Part shown: in pieces, positions 8,953-20,981 of the stretch
Layout: each line of letters opens with the position of its first letter
Position numbering within the stretch: position 1 is the first letter of the stretch
Source of the DNA: Pacificitalea manganoxidans
Lineage (GTDB): Bacteria > Pseudomonadota > Alphaproteobacteria > Rhodobacterales > Rhodobacteraceae
Direction: 5' to 3'
Assembly (NCBI RefSeq): GCF_002504165.1
Contig: NZ_CP021404.1
Coordinates: 2,294,001-2,358,000, forward strand
Length of the DNA: 64,000 bases
The notes under the pieces: model-generated
What the model was told of the DNA's origin: nothing
The model's input: only the letters and a program-made list of their open reading frames with translations
The model's database searches: none
Made by a program: the position numbers and the translations under genes

Positions 8953-10116
8953 TTACTCCGCCGCGACGCGCTGCTGCTGGGCATGCGGGTTGCGCACGAC
9001 CACCTTGATCGCGTCCTCGACCCGATCCTTGGCGTAGCGCAGCGCCTCCTCCAGATCCGCCATCTCAAACGTATGCGTATGGATCAGCGTGGCATCGAAC
9101 CGCTTCTGCCGCATGAAGGCTTCGGCGCGATGGGTCGCGGCCTTACCTTCGCCGCGGATGCCGTAGAGGTAGATGTTGTTGCGCACCAGATAGGCGACAT
9201 CGACCTCGGGCGAGGTGCCGGGGAAGGCCGCAAGACAGATCTTGCCGCCCCGGTTCACCATTTGCGCCGCGTCGTTCAGGCCGTTGGGCGCACCGGAACA
9301 TTCGATGACGTAATCCACGCCCTTGCCGCCGGTCAGTTCGCGAACCTTCTCGACCGCATCCTCGTTGCGCACGTTGATGACGTGATCGACGCCCAGTTGC
9401 TTGCCGATTTCCAGACGGTTGTCGCGGGTGCCGGTCAGGATCACCGGCTGCGCGCCAAGCGCCTTGGCCACCGCCGCGCCCAACAGACCGATCGGACCGG
9501 GGCCGGTGACGACGACGCTTTCGCCCGCGACCAGCCCGCCCAGTTCGGTTAGGCCATACATCGCGGTGCCAGCGGTCACGACCAGCGTAGCCTCTTCGTC
9601 GGACATGCTGTCATCGACGTGAACCAGCGTGTTGATGTTGTTCACCGCGTATTCAGCAAAGCCGCCATCGGTGGTGAAGCCATTGGCCCGGTGGCCTTTA
9701 TCGACATCGCCGTAATTCTTGCCGTAGTTGTGGCAGGACGTGTACATCCCCTGACGACAGCGCTTGCACTGGCCGCAACCGGCGTGGATTTCGACCGTGA
9801 CGCGCTCGCCGATCTTGTATTCGTCGACACCCGGCCCCAGTGCGACGACCGTGCCCATATATTCATGGCCGGGGGTGAAGTTCTTGTTAAACGGCTCGCC
9901 GCCTTCGATCATCGCAGGCGGGCCGTGATGGATGATTTCCAGATCGGTGGCGCAGATGGCCACGGCATCGATCCGCACCAGCACTTCGGCCTTCTCAGGC
10001 GATGGCACCGGCTTCTCGGCAAAGGTCAGTTGGCCGGGATCGCCCAGTACCCAAGCCTTCATCGTGTCCGGGATCGGGTAGTTCGGATCGGTTTTCACCT
10101 GGTCGCTAATGGCCAT
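8953..10116 (-). CDS. Zinc-dependent alcohol dehydrogenase (medium-chain)
   Basis: 387 residues. The catalytic zinc ligands are visible as Cys55 and His84-Glu85 (GHEYMG) and the structural zinc site as Cys114, Cys117, Cys120 and Cys128. The Rossmann loop VVVTGPGPIGLLG follows, so the enzyme is a cytosolic NAD(P)-linked medium-chain dehydrogenase of the Tdh/sorbitol-dehydrogenase type. The start MAISDQ was chosen because a GGAGGAG site precedes it; an ORF extension upstream lacks one. It sits between iclR and the Mo hydroxylase on the same strand. By inference it oxidises a hydroxylated intermediate of the same pathway. The substrate cannot be read from the sequence. Confidence 0.9.
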   Translation of the reverse strand: MAISDQVKTDPNYPIPDTMKAWVLGDPGQLTFAEKPVPSPEKAEVLVRIDAVAICATDLEIIHHGPPAMIEGGEPFNKNFTPGHEYMGTVVALGPGVDEYKIGERVTVEIHAGCGQCKRCRQGMYTSCHNYGKNYGDVDKGHRANGFTTDGGFAEYAVNNINTLVHVDDSMSDEEATLVVTAGTAMYGLTELGGLVAGESVVVTGPGPIGLLGAAVAKALGAQPVILTGTRDNRLEIGKQLGVDHVINVRNEDAVEKVRELTGGKGVDYVIECSGAPNGLNDAAQMVNRGGKICLAAFPGTSPEVDVAYLVRNNIYLYGIRGEGKAATHRAEAFMRQKRFDATLIHTHTFEMADLEEALRYAKDRVEDAIKVVVRNPHAQQQRVAAE

Positions 10117-10203
10117 GACTGGCTCCTCCTCCATAGCGGCATGTCTCATTTTTCACTGTGACCCGCCCCGCAACCGGACCGGGCCTTCGGGTGTCTCCCC
10201 TCC

Positions 10204-11097
10204 TCAGGAGCGACTCACCCGCAACTGGTCCGACAGCGCGCGCGCCATCTGCACGACCTGCCGGATCACATGGGTCCGGTAGGCGTCTGAATTCTTCTGC
10301 GCGGCAAAGGTGGCGGAAATCGATGCGATCACCGCGCCCTTCTCATCGCGCACGGCGGCGCCGCAGCACACCACCCCTTCTTCTAGTTCCTGATCATCGA
10401 TGGCAAAGCCGTTGCGCCGCACATGGCGCAATTCCTCGACGATGCCCGACAACGTGGTGATCGTGCGCGGCGTATAGGCGGTCAGCCCATTGTCCGAGAT
10501 CACCCGCGCCATTTCGGCCTCCGGCAACCATGCAAGGATCGCCTTGCCCGTCGCGGTCGCATGCAACGCCGCCATCTTGCGCAACTCGTCGGCCTCGCGG
10601 ATGCCCTTGCCCCGGCTCACCCGCAACTGGGTGATAAGGCTGGAGCCGCGCAGCACGGCCATCTGCACATTCTCGGCCAGTGTTTCGGCCAGCATTTCCA
10701 GCTTGGGCCGCACGAATTCGGCCAGATCGACCTCGCGGTCCGACAGCTCGATCAATTCATTGAGCTTCGAGCTGAGCAGATAGCCCCGCGACCGCCCCGC
10801 ATGGAGGACATAGCCGCGTGCCACCAATGTGGTGATGAGGTGATGACAGGTCGATGCGTTGAGTCCCGCCTGCGTCGCGATATCGTTAAGGCCCTGCGGC
10901 TCATGCGCGGAGGCCAGAATTTCGAGGATGGTCAGAGCGCGTTCGACGGATTGGATCGTGCGCCCGTTGCGGTCGCCCTCCGTGGCCGTGCCGGTCCCAT
11001 TTGCGCCAGCCCGCTGCCGCGCGCCGTTCATTCCGGCCTTCGCGGTGGCGTTGGAATGGCCGGCTGTGCCGCCCAGTATTTCCGTGCCGTTGCTCAT
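10204..11097 (-). CDS. IclR-family transcriptional regulator
   Basis: 297 residues. An N-terminal low-complexity tail (about 45 residues, Gly/Ala/Asn-rich) precedes the winged HTH (SVERALTILEILAS, then GLNDIATQAGLNASTCHHLI), followed by the IclR effector domain with LHATATGKAILAWLPE and GFAIDDQELEEGVVCCGAAV. Effector-domain Cys pairs of this kind are common. It is the promoter-proximal gene of the catabolic unit and very likely controls it. The TTGACG-N6-CGTCAA palindrome 33 bases upstream of its start is the best operator candidate. The start MSNGTEI has a GGGAGGACG site. Confidence 0.92.
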   Translation of the reverse strand: MSNGTEILGGTAGHSNATAKAGMNGARQRAGANGTGTATEGDRNGRTIQSVERALTILEILASAHEPQGLNDIATQAGLNASTCHHLITTLVARGYVLHAGRSRGYLLSSKLNELIELSDREVDLAEFVRPKLEMLAETLAENVQMAVLRGSSLITQLRVSRGKGIREADELRKMAALHATATGKAILAWLPEAEMARVISDNGLTAYTPRTITTLSGIVEELRHVRRNGFAIDDQELEEGVVCCGAAVRDEKGAVIASISATFAAQKNSDAYRTHVIRQVVQMARALSDQLRVSRS

Positions 11098-11130
11098 CTG
11101 CGTCCTCCCAATGTCGGTAAACTGCAGAAT

Positions 11131-11148
11131 TTGACGGGCAATCGTCAA
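11131..11148. promoter_or_regulatory. Palindrome in the iclR/BLUF intergenic region, candidate IclR operator
   Basis: TTGACG (11131-11136), six-base spacer, CGTCAA (11143-11148), inside the AT-rich stretch upstream of iclR. IclR regulators commonly autoregulate through such 15-20 bp palindromes. Function is inferred. Confidence 0.45.
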
Positions 11149-11197
11149 TTAAATCCGAAATAATAAAATCCAATTTCGCATGGTGAAATCCACAGGT

Positions 11198-11235
11198 TGA
11201 CCCGTTGGACGATGATCCGTTTACTCATCGTCAAC
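11198..11235 (+). promoter_or_regulatory. Possible promoter and overlapping inverted repeat for the BLUF gene
   Basis: TTGACC (11198-11203) and TTTACT (11220-11225), spaced by 16 bases, resemble -35/-10 boxes. An inverted repeat GACGATGA (11208-11215)/TCATCGTC (11225-11232), extendable with one bulge, overlaps the -10 region and would place a regulator or hairpin on the promoter. The ribosome-binding site GGGGAGGA follows about 30 bases on. Confidence 0.4.
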
Positions 11236-11273
11236 CGCCCTACGGGGCAGCGGATATCCGGGGAGGAACCTGC

Positions 11274-11720
11274 ATGTCACTGAACTATCTCGTCTATGTC
11301 AGTCAGGCGGCGCATGACCTGAGCGAAGCGGCGCTGGCCGACATCCTTCGGGCCAGTCAACGCTACAACGCCGCGCGCGACATCACGGGCGCTCTGCTGT
11401 TCGTCGAGGGGCGCGACGGGCGGCGGGGGGCGTTCATGCAGTTGCTTGAAGGGGATGATCAGGAACTGGAGCGCCTGCGCGCGCGAATCTTCGACGACCC
11501 CCGTCACCATACGAAGGTGGTGCTGGATCGAGGGCCGCTGACACAGCGCAACTTCGCCGACTGGTCGATGGCATTCCGCGCCGTGACCCCGCCCGATCTG
11601 GCGGGGCATCCCGAATTCGCTGATCTGGCCGACCCCGGCTTTATGGAACGCTGTCAGCAACAGGGCGCGCCCGGAGCCGTGGCCTTTCTCTGCGAGTTTT
11701 GGGACGCGGCACCGCTATAG
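11274..11720 (+). CDS. Stand-alone BLUF-domain blue-light photoreceptor
   Basis: 148 residues. A BLUF flavin-binding fold occupies residues 1-101 and a 45-residue C-terminal tail follows, as in PixD-type short BLUF proteins. All photochemical positions are intact: Tyr8 (LVYVSQA), Asn32, Gln56 (FMQLLEG) and Trp97/Met99 (FADWSMAF), with ITGALLF and DPRHH also conserved. No output domain such as EAL or cyclase is attached, so it must signal through a partner protein. It is divergent from the iclR-headed catabolic unit, and a functional link is only positional. The start was chosen at MSLNYL with a GGGGAGGA site; an upstream in-frame start would add 23 residues not found in BLUF proteins. Confidence 0.93.
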   Translation: MSLNYLVYVSQAAHDLSEAALADILRASQRYNAARDITGALLFVEGRDGRRGAFMQLLEGDDQELERLRARIFDDPRHHTKVVLDRGPLTQRNFADWSMAFRAVTPPDLAGHPEFADLADPGFMERCQQQGAPGAVAFLCEFWDAAPL

Positions 11721-11743
11721 GGCGGCCCCCCGCACGGGGCCGG

Positions 11744-12868
11744 TCAGCCTGCGGTCGCGGGCGTCTCGATCTCCAGCACCTGTATCAGTTCGTCGATCCA
11801 GCCGGATACGAACGCATCAAAGGCCGGGCCAGGCTGACGCAAGCGGATGGTTTCCCCCAACGGATCGGGCGCGTCGACGCGGCTGCCCGCCATCCGCTGG
11901 ATGACGGCATGGCCGCAGAACGGCACATGCGCCTCGCTATAGCCACCCTCATGCACCGCGACGACGCGCCCGGCGCAGAGTTCATCGGCCAGCCGCATCA
12001 CCCGGTCGGTCATCGCGCCGAACGTCTCCGCCCCGCACAGCATCCGCCCCAGCGGATCGACAAGCGACGCGTCAAAACCGCAGGCGATGACGACTGCGTC
12101 GGGGGCAAAGGCTTGAAGGGCTGGCAGAACGATCCGGTCCATCGCCTCCAGATAACCCGCGTGACCCGTGCCTGCGGGCAACGGGATGTTCACATTGGTC
12201 CCGAACCCGTCGCCCTGCCCGCGATCCGTCGCCGCGCCGGTATCCATCGGGTAGTTGCGGTCCTGATGGATCGAGATCGTCAGCACCTCGGGGCGGTCAT
12301 AGAAAATCGCCTCCGTCCCGTTGCCGTGATGCACATCCCAGTCAAGGATCGCGATCCGCTCGGCCCGGCCTTCGGCCAGCGCCGCCTCCACCGCGATAGC
12401 GCAATTGGCCAGCAGGCAGAACCCGTTGGGATATTCGGGCAGGCAGTGATGGCCCGGCGGGCGGCTGAGGGCGTAGGCGTTCGACACCCGGCCCGACAGC
12501 ACATCGCGCAGCGCTTGCGTCGCGAGCCCCGCAGACACCGCCGCCACCTCGAACCCGCCGGGGCCAAAGGGGGCCCGCAGCCCCATATCCCCGCCGCCCG
12601 CATCCGACAGCGCCTTGAACCGGTCGAGATAGGCCGCAGGGTGCACCCGCTCCATTTCGGTTCGGCCCACCGGCCCCGCCCGGCGCGGCGACAGGTCGTG
12701 GATCAGCCCCGTCACATCGATCAGGTTGCGCAGGCGACGCTTGGTTTCCGGATTTTCGGGCAATCCGCCCACCATCGGCTGCACCAAACCGCCCACCGGC
12801 ATAGTGCTGGCGAAATTGCCGCCATGGTGCCAGAAACAGCGTTCATCCCAGTAGAATCCGGTGGTCAT
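11744..12868 (-). CDS. Histone-deacetylase-family (class II-like) amidohydrolase
   Basis: 374 residues of the arginase/deacetylase fold. The active site is complete: tandem histidines His140-His141 (RPPGHH), Zn ligands Asp178 and His180 (DWDVHHGNGT) and Asp266 (GFDAS), and the catalytic Tyr310 (HEGGY). Bacterial members deacetylate polyamines, acetoin-related compounds or protein lysines; which applies here is not evident. The start at MTTGFYWDER has an AAAGGAG site; an upstream ORF extension runs into the carB terminator and is not coding. It is convergent with the BLUF gene (23 bases between stops) and downstream of carB, but separated from it by a strong terminator. Confidence 0.9.
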   Translation of the reverse strand: MTTGFYWDERCFWHHGGNFASTMPVGGLVQPMVGGLPENPETKRRLRNLIDVTGLIHDLSPRRAGPVGRTEMERVHPAAYLDRFKALSDAGGGDMGLRAPFGPGGFEVAAVSAGLATQALRDVLSGRVSNAYALSRPPGHHCLPEYPNGFCLLANCAIAVEAALAEGRAERIAILDWDVHHGNGTEAIFYDRPEVLTISIHQDRNYPMDTGAATDRGQGDGFGTNVNIPLPAGTGHAGYLEAMDRIVLPALQAFAPDAVVIACGFDASLVDPLGRMLCGAETFGAMTDRVMRLADELCAGRVVAVHEGGYSEAHVPFCGHAVIQRMAGSRVDAPDPLGETIRLRQPGPAFDAFVSGWIDELIQVLEIETPATAG

Positions 12869-12971
12869 GACGGGCTCCTTTCGAATCGTGCCCACGCTAG
12901 GCGCGCGGTTACGGAAGGAAAAGACGTCCTGCGCAAAATGCGACGCCGCCCGCGCCCTCTGCTGCAAAAGC

Positions 12972-12999
12972 AAACGGCCCGGAGGGGTCTCCGGGCCGT
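12972..12999 (-). terminator. Rho-independent terminator of carB
   Basis: A perfect 12-bp GC-rich stem (AACGGCCCGGAG/CTCCGGGCCGTT) with a 4-base loop, followed on the minus strand by TTTGCTTTTGC. It begins 40 bases after the carB stop. Confidence 0.85.
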
Positions 13000-13039
13000 T
13001 GCATCGTAGTTGTGTCACATGTCGCGGCGTGGCGCGCGC

Positions 13040-16324
<3,285 letters not shown>

Positions 16325-16686
16325 TGGGGGGCTCCGGTCAGGTCATCGGCGGCAGGGGGCGGCCCCGCGGCAGGCGCAGGGGTCGCGCAAATTGTCGTGG
16401 GTTATAGGGATGGGATCGGGGGGTGCAAGGGTCTGCGGGGACGCAGCCGGTAAAATTCGCGGTGCTTGGGGCAGCGCGTCCACGCCGCGCCGCGCGCGAT
16501 CGGTGAGCGGCGGCACCCGATCCACGCTCCGGCCCCTGCCCGTGCGCGTCCTACGGTGCCGGTCCAAAGCGCTGCTCCGGCTTCGATCTGCCGAAAATAC
16601 TTCTGCCGTTGCCAGCCCCCTGCCTCTAGACTTGCAATGCCGGGCGCTTCCGGCGATCAGACCCCCGGATACGAAGGAGTGGCGTC
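16325..16686. other. Divergent intergenic region carB / AI-2E-type permease
   Basis: 362 bases without a gene. It should contain the promoters for carB (minus) and the permease operon (plus), but I see no convincing -35/-10 pair, palindrome or riboswitch. A GGAG site lies just before carB and AAGGAG before the permease start. Confidence 0.6.
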
Positions 16687-17877
16687 ATGGCTTTGCCGAT
16701 GCGCAAACAGGCGAAATATTGGGGGGTCGCGGCGATCGCGGTGCTGGTGCTGCTATGGGCGCTGGGGCAGGTCATCCTGCCGTTCCTGCTTGGCGCGGCG
16801 CTGGCCTATATCTTTGACCCCGTGGCTGACCGGCTGGAGCGGCTGGGCCTTGGCCGGGTCGCAGCGGTGGCGGTGATTTCGGTGGTCGCGGTGCTGGTTT
16901 TCGTGCTGTTGATCCTGTTGGTGATCCCCACGCTGATCTCGCAGGCTCTGGACCTGATCGACGTCGCGCCGGAAGTGGCGCGCAATCTCCAGACCTTCCT
17001 GACCGACCGCTTTCCCTCCATCGTCGATGCGGAATCGACGATCCGCAAATCTCTGCTGTCGCTCGGCGAGACGATCCAGTCGCGCGGCGGGGAATTGCTG
17101 CAAGGGGTGATCGGCTCGGTCAGCGGCTTCGTCAATATCCTCGTGCTGCTGGTGCTGGTGCCCATCGTGGCATTCTACCTGCTGATCGACTGGGACCGGA
17201 TGGTGGCGCGGATCGACGATCTGCTGCCCCGCGACCACGCCCCGACCCTGCGCCAACTGGCGCGCGACATCGACCGCACGCTGGCGGGCTTCATTCGCGG
17301 ACAGGGCACCGTCTGCCTGATCCTTGGCACCTATTACGCGCTGGCGCTGATGGTGGTGGGGCTGCAATTCGGGCTGGTGATCGGGTTTGCTGCGGGGCTC
17401 ATGTCCTTCATCCCCTATGTCGGCGCGATTATCGGCGGCGTGCTGGCCATCGGGCTGGCGCTGTTCCAGTTCTGGGGGGAATGGGCGATGATCGGCGCGG
17501 TGGCGGCGATCTTCGTTTCCGGCCAGATGATCGAAGGCAATGTGCTGACCCCGAAGCTCGTCGGCAGCTCCGTCGGCCTGCACCCGGTCTGGTTGATCTT
17601 TGCACTGTCGGCCTTTGGCGCGCTGTTCGGTTTTGTCGGGATGCTCGTCGCGGTGCCGGTTTCCGCCGCGCTGGGGGTGGTCACCCGGTTTCTGCTGGGC
17701 GAATATAAGGCCAGTCAGCTCTATCGCGGCTCCTCTGGCGGAACGATTGCCGCGGGCGGTGGGGAGCCTCCCCTGCCCGATCCCGATATGGCGCCGCCCG
17801 CCACACCGCGCCCGCTCGACACCACCGCCGCTGCCACCGGCCCTGCGCCCCACGACGACCAGATCCGGGAGATCTGA
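16687..17877 (+). CDS. AI-2E family (UPF0118/PerM-like) membrane protein
   Basis: 396 residues. The topology is the family one: two to three hydrophobic segments at residues about 10-90, a soluble segment of about 60 residues (LDLIDVAPEVARNLQTFLTD), then five or so segments up to residue 345. It includes the conserved FIPYVGAIIGGVLA and NVLTPKLVGSSVGLHPVWLI. The last 50 residues are Pro/Ala-rich and cytoplasmic. Family members have been proposed as transporters of AI-2 or as Na+/H+ antiporters; the function here is unknown. The AAGGAG site and ATG are clear. The hdaA start lies 5 bases past its stop, so the two are co-transcribed, as commonly seen next to hda genes. Confidence 0.9.
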   Translation: MALPMRKQAKYWGVAAIAVLVLLWALGQVILPFLLGAALAYIFDPVADRLERLGLGRVAAVAVISVVAVLVFVLLILLVIPTLISQALDLIDVAPEVARNLQTFLTDRFPSIVDAESTIRKSLLSLGETIQSRGGELLQGVIGSVSGFVNILVLLVLVPIVAFYLLIDWDRMVARIDDLLPRDHAPTLRQLARDIDRTLAGFIRGQGTVCLILGTYYALALMVVGLQFGLVIGFAAGLMSFIPYVGAIIGGVLAIGLALFQFWGEWAMIGAVAAIFVSGQMIEGNVLTPKLVGSSVGLHPVWLIFALSAFGALFGFVGMLVAVPVSAALGVVTRFLLGEYKASQLYRGSSGGTIAAGGGEPPLPDPDMAPPATPRPLDTTAAATGPAPHDDQIREI

Positions 17878-17882
17878 CCGCC

Positions 17883-18554
17883 ATGACCCGCCAGCTTGCC
17901 CTGAGCCTGACCGTGCGCCCCGCGCTCGGCCGCGAGGATTTCTTCGTCACCGGCGCGAATGCCATCGCGCTGGCCGAGATCGATCGCTGGCAGGATTGGC
18001 CGCAAGGCAAGCTCGCCCTCACCGGCCCCGAAGGCAGCGGCAAGACCCATCTGGCGCATGTGTGGGCCGCAGCCAGCGGCGCGCGCATCACCGCCGCCGC
18101 CGATCTTCCGGGGCGCGACCTTCCGCCCGAGCGCACGGCGATGGCGGTCGAGAATGTCGACCGGATCGGCGGCGATGCGGCGGCGGAGGAAGCGCTGTTT
18201 CACCTGCATAACCATTTGCTCGCCACCGGCGGGCGGCTGCTGGTCACCGGGCGCGAGGCTCCGGCCCGCTGGCCGCTGGCCCTACCCGATCTGATGAGCC
18301 GCATGCAGGCCACCGCCATCGCCCGGATCGAACCGCCTGATGACGCGCTGCTGGCCGCGCTGCTGGTCAAGCTGTTCACCGACCGGCAGATCCCGCCCGC
18401 GCCCCGTCTCATCGACTGGCTGGTGCCCCGGATCGAACGGTCGGCGGGCTATGCCGGGCGGCTGGTGGCGATGATCGATCAGATGGCGCTGGAAAGCCGC
18501 CGTGCCATCGGCCCCGCGCTTGCCGCCGAGGCGATGGAGCGGCTTGCCGCCTGA
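17883..18554 (+). CDS. hdaA: DnaA regulatory inactivator HdaA (DnaA-like AAA+ protein)
   Basis: 223 residues, a short DnaA-like ATPase lacking the DNA-binding domain. It begins with the beta-clamp-binding hexapeptide QLALSL (residues 4-9), the hallmark of Hda, followed by Walker A GPEGSGKT (48-55) and the AAA+ lid. A Walker B acidic pair is not obvious (MAVENVDRIG), as in other alphaproteobacterial HdaA proteins. With the loaded sliding clamp it promotes ATP hydrolysis by DnaA after initiation and so limits replication to once per cycle. It sits in the conserved neighbourhood upstream of ppk. Confidence 0.9.
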   Translation: MTRQLALSLTVRPALGREDFFVTGANAIALAEIDRWQDWPQGKLALTGPEGSGKTHLAHVWAAASGARITAAADLPGRDLPPERTAMAVENVDRIGGDAAAEEALFHLHNHLLATGGRLLVTGREAPARWPLALPDLMSRMQATAIARIEPPDDALLAALLVKLFTDRQIPPAPRLIDWLVPRIERSAGYAGRLVAMIDQMALESRRAIGPALAAEAMERLAA

Positions 18555-18736
18555 TCCCGGCCCGCGCGCGTCTGTCCGCCGTCCGCGCGGCGCGTGCGTT
18601 CGCAGCGATCCGACCGCCCGCTGCTGGACAGCCCGCTGCGCGCCCCGCATGATGCGATCATTCCTTGACGTTGCGCTCCGGGCCCGCCCCCGCCATCTGT
18701 CACCTCCGCGTTACGAAACCCCTGCATATGGGCCGC

Positions 18737-20914
18737 ATGACACAAGCCGATTTCCTCACCGCCCCGCTGCCCGATCCCGTCACCCTGACGGATGTGGACC
18801 TGACCGGACCCGACCGTTTCGTAAACCGCGAGCTCAGCTGGCTCGGTTTTAACTGGCGGGTGCTGGACGAGGCGCGCAACCCGCGTGTGCCGCTGCTGGA
18901 ACGGGTGCGGTTCGTGTCGATCTCGGCCAGCAATCTCGACGAATTCTACACCGTGCGCGTGGCGGGCCTGCGCGAACTGGCCCGTGCGGGCAACACCACC
19001 CCCGCCGCCGATGGCAAGACGCCGGCCGAGCAACTGACGCTGATCAATTCCGACGCCCGCGCCTTGATGGCCACGCAGCAGGAGGTCTGGGACAGTCTAC
19101 GTCGGGAGATGGAAGCCCAAGACATCCACATTCTGACCCGCGATCAGATCGAGCCCGGCGACCGCGCCGCGCTAGAGCAGCATTTCCTAACGCAGGTGTT
19201 TCCGGTCCTGTCCCCACTGGCGATCGATCCGGCCCACCCATTCCCGTTCATCCCGAACACGGGCTATTGTCTGGCGCTGAGCCTTGAGCGGGAGGCCGAC
19301 AACCGCCCCTTGCAGGCGCTGCTGCCGGTGCCCCATCAGATCGACCGCTTCGTGCCGCTGCCCTCCGCCCCCGGGGTGCATCGTTTCCTGCCGTTGGAGG
19401 AACTGTTGCTGCTGCATCTGCGCTCGCTGTTCCCCGGCTATCGGATGCGGGCCAGTTGTGCGTTTCGCGTCCTGCGCGACAGCGATCTGGAGGTGGAGGA
19501 CGAAGCCGAAGATCTGGTGCGCGAATTCGAAACCGCCCTGAAACGCCGCCGCCGGGGCGAGGTCATCCGGCTGAAGCTGTCCGCCGGTGCGCCGCCCTCC
19601 TTGCGCCGGATCATCATGGAGGAACTGAACGTCACCGAGGCCGACGTGATCGAAATCGACGGGCTGATCGGCGTCGTCGACCTGAAGGAACTGGTGCTAG
19701 ACGCGCGGCCCGACCTGCTCTGGCCCTCCTTCACCCCGCGCGTGCCCGAACGGGTGCAGGATCACGAGGGCGATATGTTCGCCGCGATCCGGCAAAAGGA
19801 CATGCTGCTGCACCACCCCTATGAGACCTTTGACATGGTGGTGCGGTTTCTGAGCCAAGCCGCCCGCGACCCCAATGTGGTGGCGATCAAGCAGACGCTC
19901 TACCGCACGTCGAAAGACAGCCCCATCGTCGCCGCGCTCTGCGAGGCCGCGGAGGAGGGCAAATCCGTCACGGCGCTGGTGGAATTGAAAGCGCGGTTCG
20001 ATGAGGCCGCGAACATTCAGCAATCGCGCCGTCTGGAACGTTCCGGTGCGCATGTGGTCTATGGCTTCATCCACTATAAGACCCATTGCAAGATCAGCAC
20101 CGTGGTCCGCCGCGAGGGCGATAAGCTGGTGACCTATACCCACTACGGCACCGGCAATTACCACCCGATCACCGCGCGCATCTACACCGACCTATCCCTT
20201 TTCACCTGCGATGCCGCGCTGGGGCGCGACGCGACCAAGGTGTTCAATTACCTGTCGGGCTACGCCCAGCCTGCCGAACTCGACAATCTGTCGATCTCCC
20301 CCACCATGATGAAGCCCAAGCTTCTGGAACTGATCGCCGCCGAGGCCGCCCATGCGCAGGCCGGACGCCCCGCCGCGATCTGGGCCAAGATGAATGCGCT
20401 GATCGAGCCCGACGTGATCGACGCGCTCTATGCTGCCAGTCAGGCCGGGGTCCGCATAGATCTGGTGATCCGGGGCATCTGCGGGCTGCGGCCCGGCATT
20501 CGCGGCCTGAGCGAGAACATCCGCGTCAAATCCATCGTCGGGCGGTTTCTGGAGCATTCGCGAATCGTCTGTTTTGGCAATGGCCACGGGCTGCCGTCCA
20601 AGAAAAGCCGGGTGTTCATCTCCTCCGCCGACTGGATGGGCCGGAACCTCAATCGCCGGGTCGAGACGCTGATCGAATGTATGAACCCCACCGTGAAGGC
20701 GCAGATCGTCAGTCAGATCATGGCGGCGAACCTCGCCGACGAAGCGCAGAGCTTCATCATGCGCGCCGACGGCCGGTTTGAACGTGACCCGGGCCTTGAG
20801 GGGCAGCAATTGTTCAATTGCCACCGGTTCTTCATGGAAAACCCCTCGCTCTCCGGTCGCGGCTCCGCCGGCGCGTCCGATGTGCCCGAACTGACGCATT
20901 CGCTGGACGATTGA
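18737..20914 (+). CDS. ppk: Polyphosphate kinase 1
   Basis: 725 residues, typical for PPK1. The N-terminal domain carries FVNRELSWLGFNWRVLDEA and SISASNLDEFYTVRVAGLRE. The catalytic domains have the two conserved histidines, His450 (KTHCKI, the phospho-accepting one) and His469 (THYGTGNYH), and the ATP-loop stretch RGICGLRPGI. It reversibly polymerises the gamma-phosphate of ATP into polyphosphate at the inner membrane. ATG 18737 was chosen; ATG 18728 in the same frame is equally possible. ppx follows after a 710-base gap filled with repeats, so the pair may not share all of its transcript. Confidence 0.96.
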   Translation: MTQADFLTAPLPDPVTLTDVDLTGPDRFVNRELSWLGFNWRVLDEARNPRVPLLERVRFVSISASNLDEFYTVRVAGLRELARAGNTTPAADGKTPAEQLTLINSDARALMATQQEVWDSLRREMEAQDIHILTRDQIEPGDRAALEQHFLTQVFPVLSPLAIDPAHPFPFIPNTGYCLALSLEREADNRPLQALLPVPHQIDRFVPLPSAPGVHRFLPLEELLLLHLRSLFPGYRMRASCAFRVLRDSDLEVEDEAEDLVREFETALKRRRRGEVIRLKLSAGAPPSLRRIIMEELNVTEADVIEIDGLIGVVDLKELVLDARPDLLWPSFTPRVPERVQDHEGDMFAAIRQKDMLLHHPYETFDMVVRFLSQAARDPNVVAIKQTLYRTSKDSPIVAALCEAAEEGKSVTALVELKARFDEAANIQQSRRLERSGAHVVYGFIHYKTHCKISTVVRREGDKLVTYTHYGTGNYHPITARIYTDLSLFTCDAALGRDATKVFNYLSGYAQPAELDNLSISPTMMKPKLLELIAAEAAHAQAGRPAAIWAKMNALIEPDVIDALYAASQAGVRIDLVIRGICGLRPGIRGLSENIRVKSIVGRFLEHSRIVCFGNGHGLPSKKSRVFISSADWMGRNLNRRVETLIECMNPTVKAQIVSQIMAANLADEAQSFIMRADGRFERDPGLEGQQLFNCHRFFMENPSLSGRGSAGASDVPELTHSLDD

Positions 20915-20981
20915 ATTGGGGCGTGGGGAAGGGTTGGGATGAGGGTGCATGACGTCCGCGCGCGCGTTGAGCGCACCGCAA

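Noticed and set aside
11723-11742. Bidirectional terminator between the BLUF and deacetylase genes
   Set aside because: The stem (CGGCCCC/GGGGCCG) is short and has no T-run on either side; too weak to list.
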